Below, one piece after another: positions 63,001-64,000 of a DNA stretch of 64,000 nucleotides. The notes below the pieces were generated by a model. That model was not told the DNA's origin, ran no database searches, and saw only the letters and a program-made list of their open reading frames with translations. The stretch spans positions 1,015,001-1,079,000 of the forward strand of contig NC_008209.1 of assembly GCF_000014045.1 (NCBI RefSeq), read 5' to 3'. The translations under genes were made by a program, and so were the position numbers. The number at the start of each line of letters is the position of its first letter. Position 1 is the first letter of the stretch. The DNA comes from Roseobacter denitrificans OCh 114 (GTDB taxonomy: Bacteria; Pseudomonadota; Alphaproteobacteria; Rhodobacterales; Rhodobacteraceae).

Positions 63001-64000
63001 TGTCTTCACTGGTTTTCACCCTGCCGGATTTGCCTGCGGGGATGGTAGCGCTCGATGGCGCGGGACAGCCTGTTGGCACGTTCACCCCTGACGGGTCCGG
63101 GTTATTTACCTTTGTGTTTGATTCAACGGCCGAACCTCTTGTCGATCCGGCAGACATAACCCTGACCTTTCCCACGGACTTTTCATCAGAAAACCCGAAC
63201 CTGCCCCTGCAAGCGGAATTGGTCGTGGTCAGTATCCAGAATGGTGTTCTGAACGCCCCGGTCACAGCGTCAATTGATGTCACGGTCCAACCCGAAGGCG
63301 ACGTGCGGATTGACCGGATCGGAACGGCCGATTTTGTCGAAACGGATGCGCCGATTGATTTCAAGCCTTCTGATTATCTTGACCCCATCGCCACGGATGC
63401 GGATGGGTCGGAATCCGTTCAACTGGTCAATGTCACCTTCAATGCGCTGCCCACAGGCACGGAGTTTTCAAGAGATGGCGTGACCTTTCAGACAGCAAGC
63501 TTTGATCTGAATTTCGTCGGCACGCTTGCGGAATATGACGCGCTTGTCATTCGGCTGCCTGCCGATTTCTCAACCCAGTCGCCTGCAACGACGCTGACGG
63601 GCACCGTCATCGCAACAACGGATGAATTTGGTTCAGCGAACGAGACATTCGATGTCACCGTCTCCGCCGAGGGCGATTTGCAGCTGATCGGCACGGGGAC
63701 AGTGACCCTGAGTGAAAACGATGCGCCGGGTGCGTTTGATTTAGACGGGACCGTGCAAATACCGCAGGATGTGCGTTTGGCGGATGTCTTGACGGCCAGC
63801 CCAACAGATGCGGACGGGTCAGAAGAAATCAGTCGTGTGATCATTACGCTGGCGGACCTGCCAGTGGATGCGCAGATTTCTCTGGATGGCGGGGCCACTT
63901 TTGCGCCTTTTGGCACACCGGGTTCTGCTAATTTCGAGGTCTCGTCTCTAGCTGAATTCGAAGCAGTGGTATTGCGCCTGCCGGATGATTTCTCGACGCA
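60024..64000 (+). CDS. Giant repetitive secreted adhesin (N-terminal part, continues past window)
   Basis: One frame runs uninterrupted for 1325 codons from the ATG at 60024 to the window end. Residues 1-115 form a separate N-terminal domain without a cleavable signal (ATQQEVADIVASFKDGASI, GDDLLFVQPDGTIIGLLDGA). After a Gly/Pro/Asp linker about nine repeats of 105-150 residues follow. Each repeat starts near E-T-D-x-P, then T-D-A-D-G-S-E, D-L-P-x-G, G-T-x-x-E-Y, L-P-x-D-F-S-T and a T-x-T-T-D-E-G segment ending in E-G-D-V. This is the design of type I secreted LapA/RTX-type adhesins and T1SS-143-like repeats. Length, acidity and near absence of Cys fit a surface adhesin. The C-terminal secretion signal lies outside the window. 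Confidence 0.85.
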   Translation, partial: MTDAPKISAIATQQEVADIVASFKDGASIDGLMLLDAASKLDVMVAEGAEITKPLILGDDLLFVQPDGTIIGLLDGAKADFALSAEDLTIPSQNIIAVALQQGAWTTVADAVEVDLQVLSTTVPGRDGGSGEQEQVLAGDPLNGLPISPLLPPTEYQFPERRDRDVGADDGGFGEPDVQFGGAGLVSLVETDSGLVMRFSNFVEVIAGGADVGEQITNVTLTLPGLPVGTVANNGSFSSNGATQTFSFNGTFEQYNALEITLPRDFSTESRNDSTPGDLTGTITASSNFLGQASLDFPVTVAEEGDLDFGASVLRAPETDSPVVFRLNDGLTPQSTDADGSESILSVSVDLTGLPAGARVSTDGGANYTAVSGTYSFSGTLAEYEQIFVELPADYSTTNPRNTITATVQATTDEGGNEIRPMNLIVDATPDIVIALPQTINAIEDGNGADGSGVTIDPTPDAITDRIFVEDIDGSEDATVVEMAFTDLPTGTTFSNGTFDPATAIWTGTMAEANALTLDVPGDYSGTFSSVITATNPEGSETATQTFVVAPAGDVDINVSPIVAAETDAPVVINPSVSWTVSVSDTDGALPPETLQSVSLTLNDLPPGVVVQNAPAGSVTYDPAAGGVLTFSGTPSEYALLRLVFPEDYSTESSPLASGVITGTISGVSNEGSAGPDNVELRITPEGDVQIDPIVIPTLTEEEFQQSFALGDVLDLKVTDNDGSEALSSVSVEITGLPAIDFTLANVSGFGSSVSLATSPVDGTQTLTAVFDSGNIQAAFDAATISLPVDFSTANRSDLNAGMTQPIAVSATAQTDEGGQATAQSFVNVDFVEDIDLTLALEITAEEDGGVQNSSIGVRVPLNILIDITDNDGSETDVAGSPFSAEVTIEFTDLPPGASLTTGTLTGTNWTGTVDDARNLEIDFPGDYAGTTLANVTVTTLEGVESSPTAIVITPTPDINISGEIVATETDSPVSVLFSDFINLTINPANETLSSLVFTLPDLPAGMVALDGAGQPVGTFTPDGSGLFTFVFDSTAEPLVDPADITLTFPTDFSSENPNLPLQAELVVVSIQNGVLNAPVTASIDVTVQPEGDVRIDRIGTADFVETDAPIDFKPSDYLDPIATDADGSESVQLVNVTFNALPTGTEFSRDGVTFQTASFDLNFVGTLAEYDALVIRLPADFSTQSPATTLTGTVIATTDEFGSANETFDVTVSAEGDLQLIGTGTVTLSENDAPGAFDLDGTVQIPQDVRLADVLTASPTDADGSEEISRVIITLADLPVDAQISLDGGATFAPFGTPGSANFEVSSLAEFEAVVLRLPDDFST

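Noticed and set aside
60557..63916. Several minus-strand open frames inside the adhesin gene
   Set aside because: They are produced by the repeated codon pattern of the adhesin and have no independent start signals.
1..64000. Prophage, transposon or CRISPR content
   Set aside because: No integrase, transposase, phage structural gene or spaced repeat array was recognised; the only accessory segment with foreign character is the restriction-modification patch.

Overview
The window looks like chromosomal DNA of a marine Roseobacter-group alphaproteobacterium (Rhodobacteraceae). It is GC-rich and gene-dense, with many 1- and 4-base gene overlaps. The gene neighbourhoods point the same way: murA-DUF2948-hisD-UPF0262-low-molecular-weight phosphatase, a VPxPA-type C-terminal sorting protein, a phosphonate importer beside a GntR regulator, and a Porin_4-like porin. 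No rRNA, CRISPR array, transposase or integrase was seen. One tRNA gene (Thr, GGT) is present. This placement rests on recalled family and neighbourhood patterns, not on a search.

Layout. 1-4126 (minus): a truncated GntR/FCD regulator and the phosphonate importer phnD-phnC-phnE-phnE. 4553-9438 (plus): an AfuABC-like importer (binding protein, fused double permease, ATPase) ending in a histidine phosphatase with an altered RHG motif. 9785-14235: tRNA-Thr, then a 59-residue ORF, murA, DUF2948, hisD, UPF0262 and a low-molecular-weight phosphatase. 14242-15804 (minus): a cyclooxygenase-like haem peroxidase. 15990-19092: small metabolic or unknown genes and a porin. 19091-20729: an accessory patch with a truncated DNA methyltransferase and a complete BglII/BstYI-type restriction-modification pair, followed by lepA and an AT-rich unknown gene. 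23574-24360: an FNR-like box, a two-helix small protein, a TraR/DksA zinc-finger protein and an entericidin-like micro-lipoprotein. 24587-31090 (minus): a tightly overlapping seven-gene glycan operon. 31348-33726: a large MscS-type channel. 34060-34668: a VPxPA-CTERM protein. 35004-40873 (minus): a family-5 peptide-type ABC importer. 41044-47599: a methyltransferase, rpe, an acyl-CoA ligase, a TSUP exporter, the divergent idnD/idnO pair and DUF2306. 47596-56233 (minus): a seven-gene acetate operon, acs-adk-DUF4212-symporter-cNMP/CBS/DUF294-membrane protein-membrane-bound exonuclease. 56707-59546: L,D-transpeptidase, rarD and a lytic transglycosylase. 60024-64000: the start of a very large repetitive secreted adhesin that runs out of the window.

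How the genes work together. The left arm is organised for scavenging phosphorus: phosphonates, and probably phosphorylated organics through the AfuABC-like system with its phosphatase. The acetate operon couples uptake (symporter plus DUF4212), activation (Acs, which releases AMP) and AMP recycling (Adk) with a signalling pair, a cNMP/CBS/DUF294 protein and a PAS-exonuclease membrane protein. The glycan operon combines four glycosyltransferases, a phosphatase, a polysaccharide deacetylase broken by a one-base frameshift, and a methyltransferase; it has no exporter or polymerase of its own. These two operons, the cyclooxygenase homologue and the giant adhesin are the least explained parts of the window.
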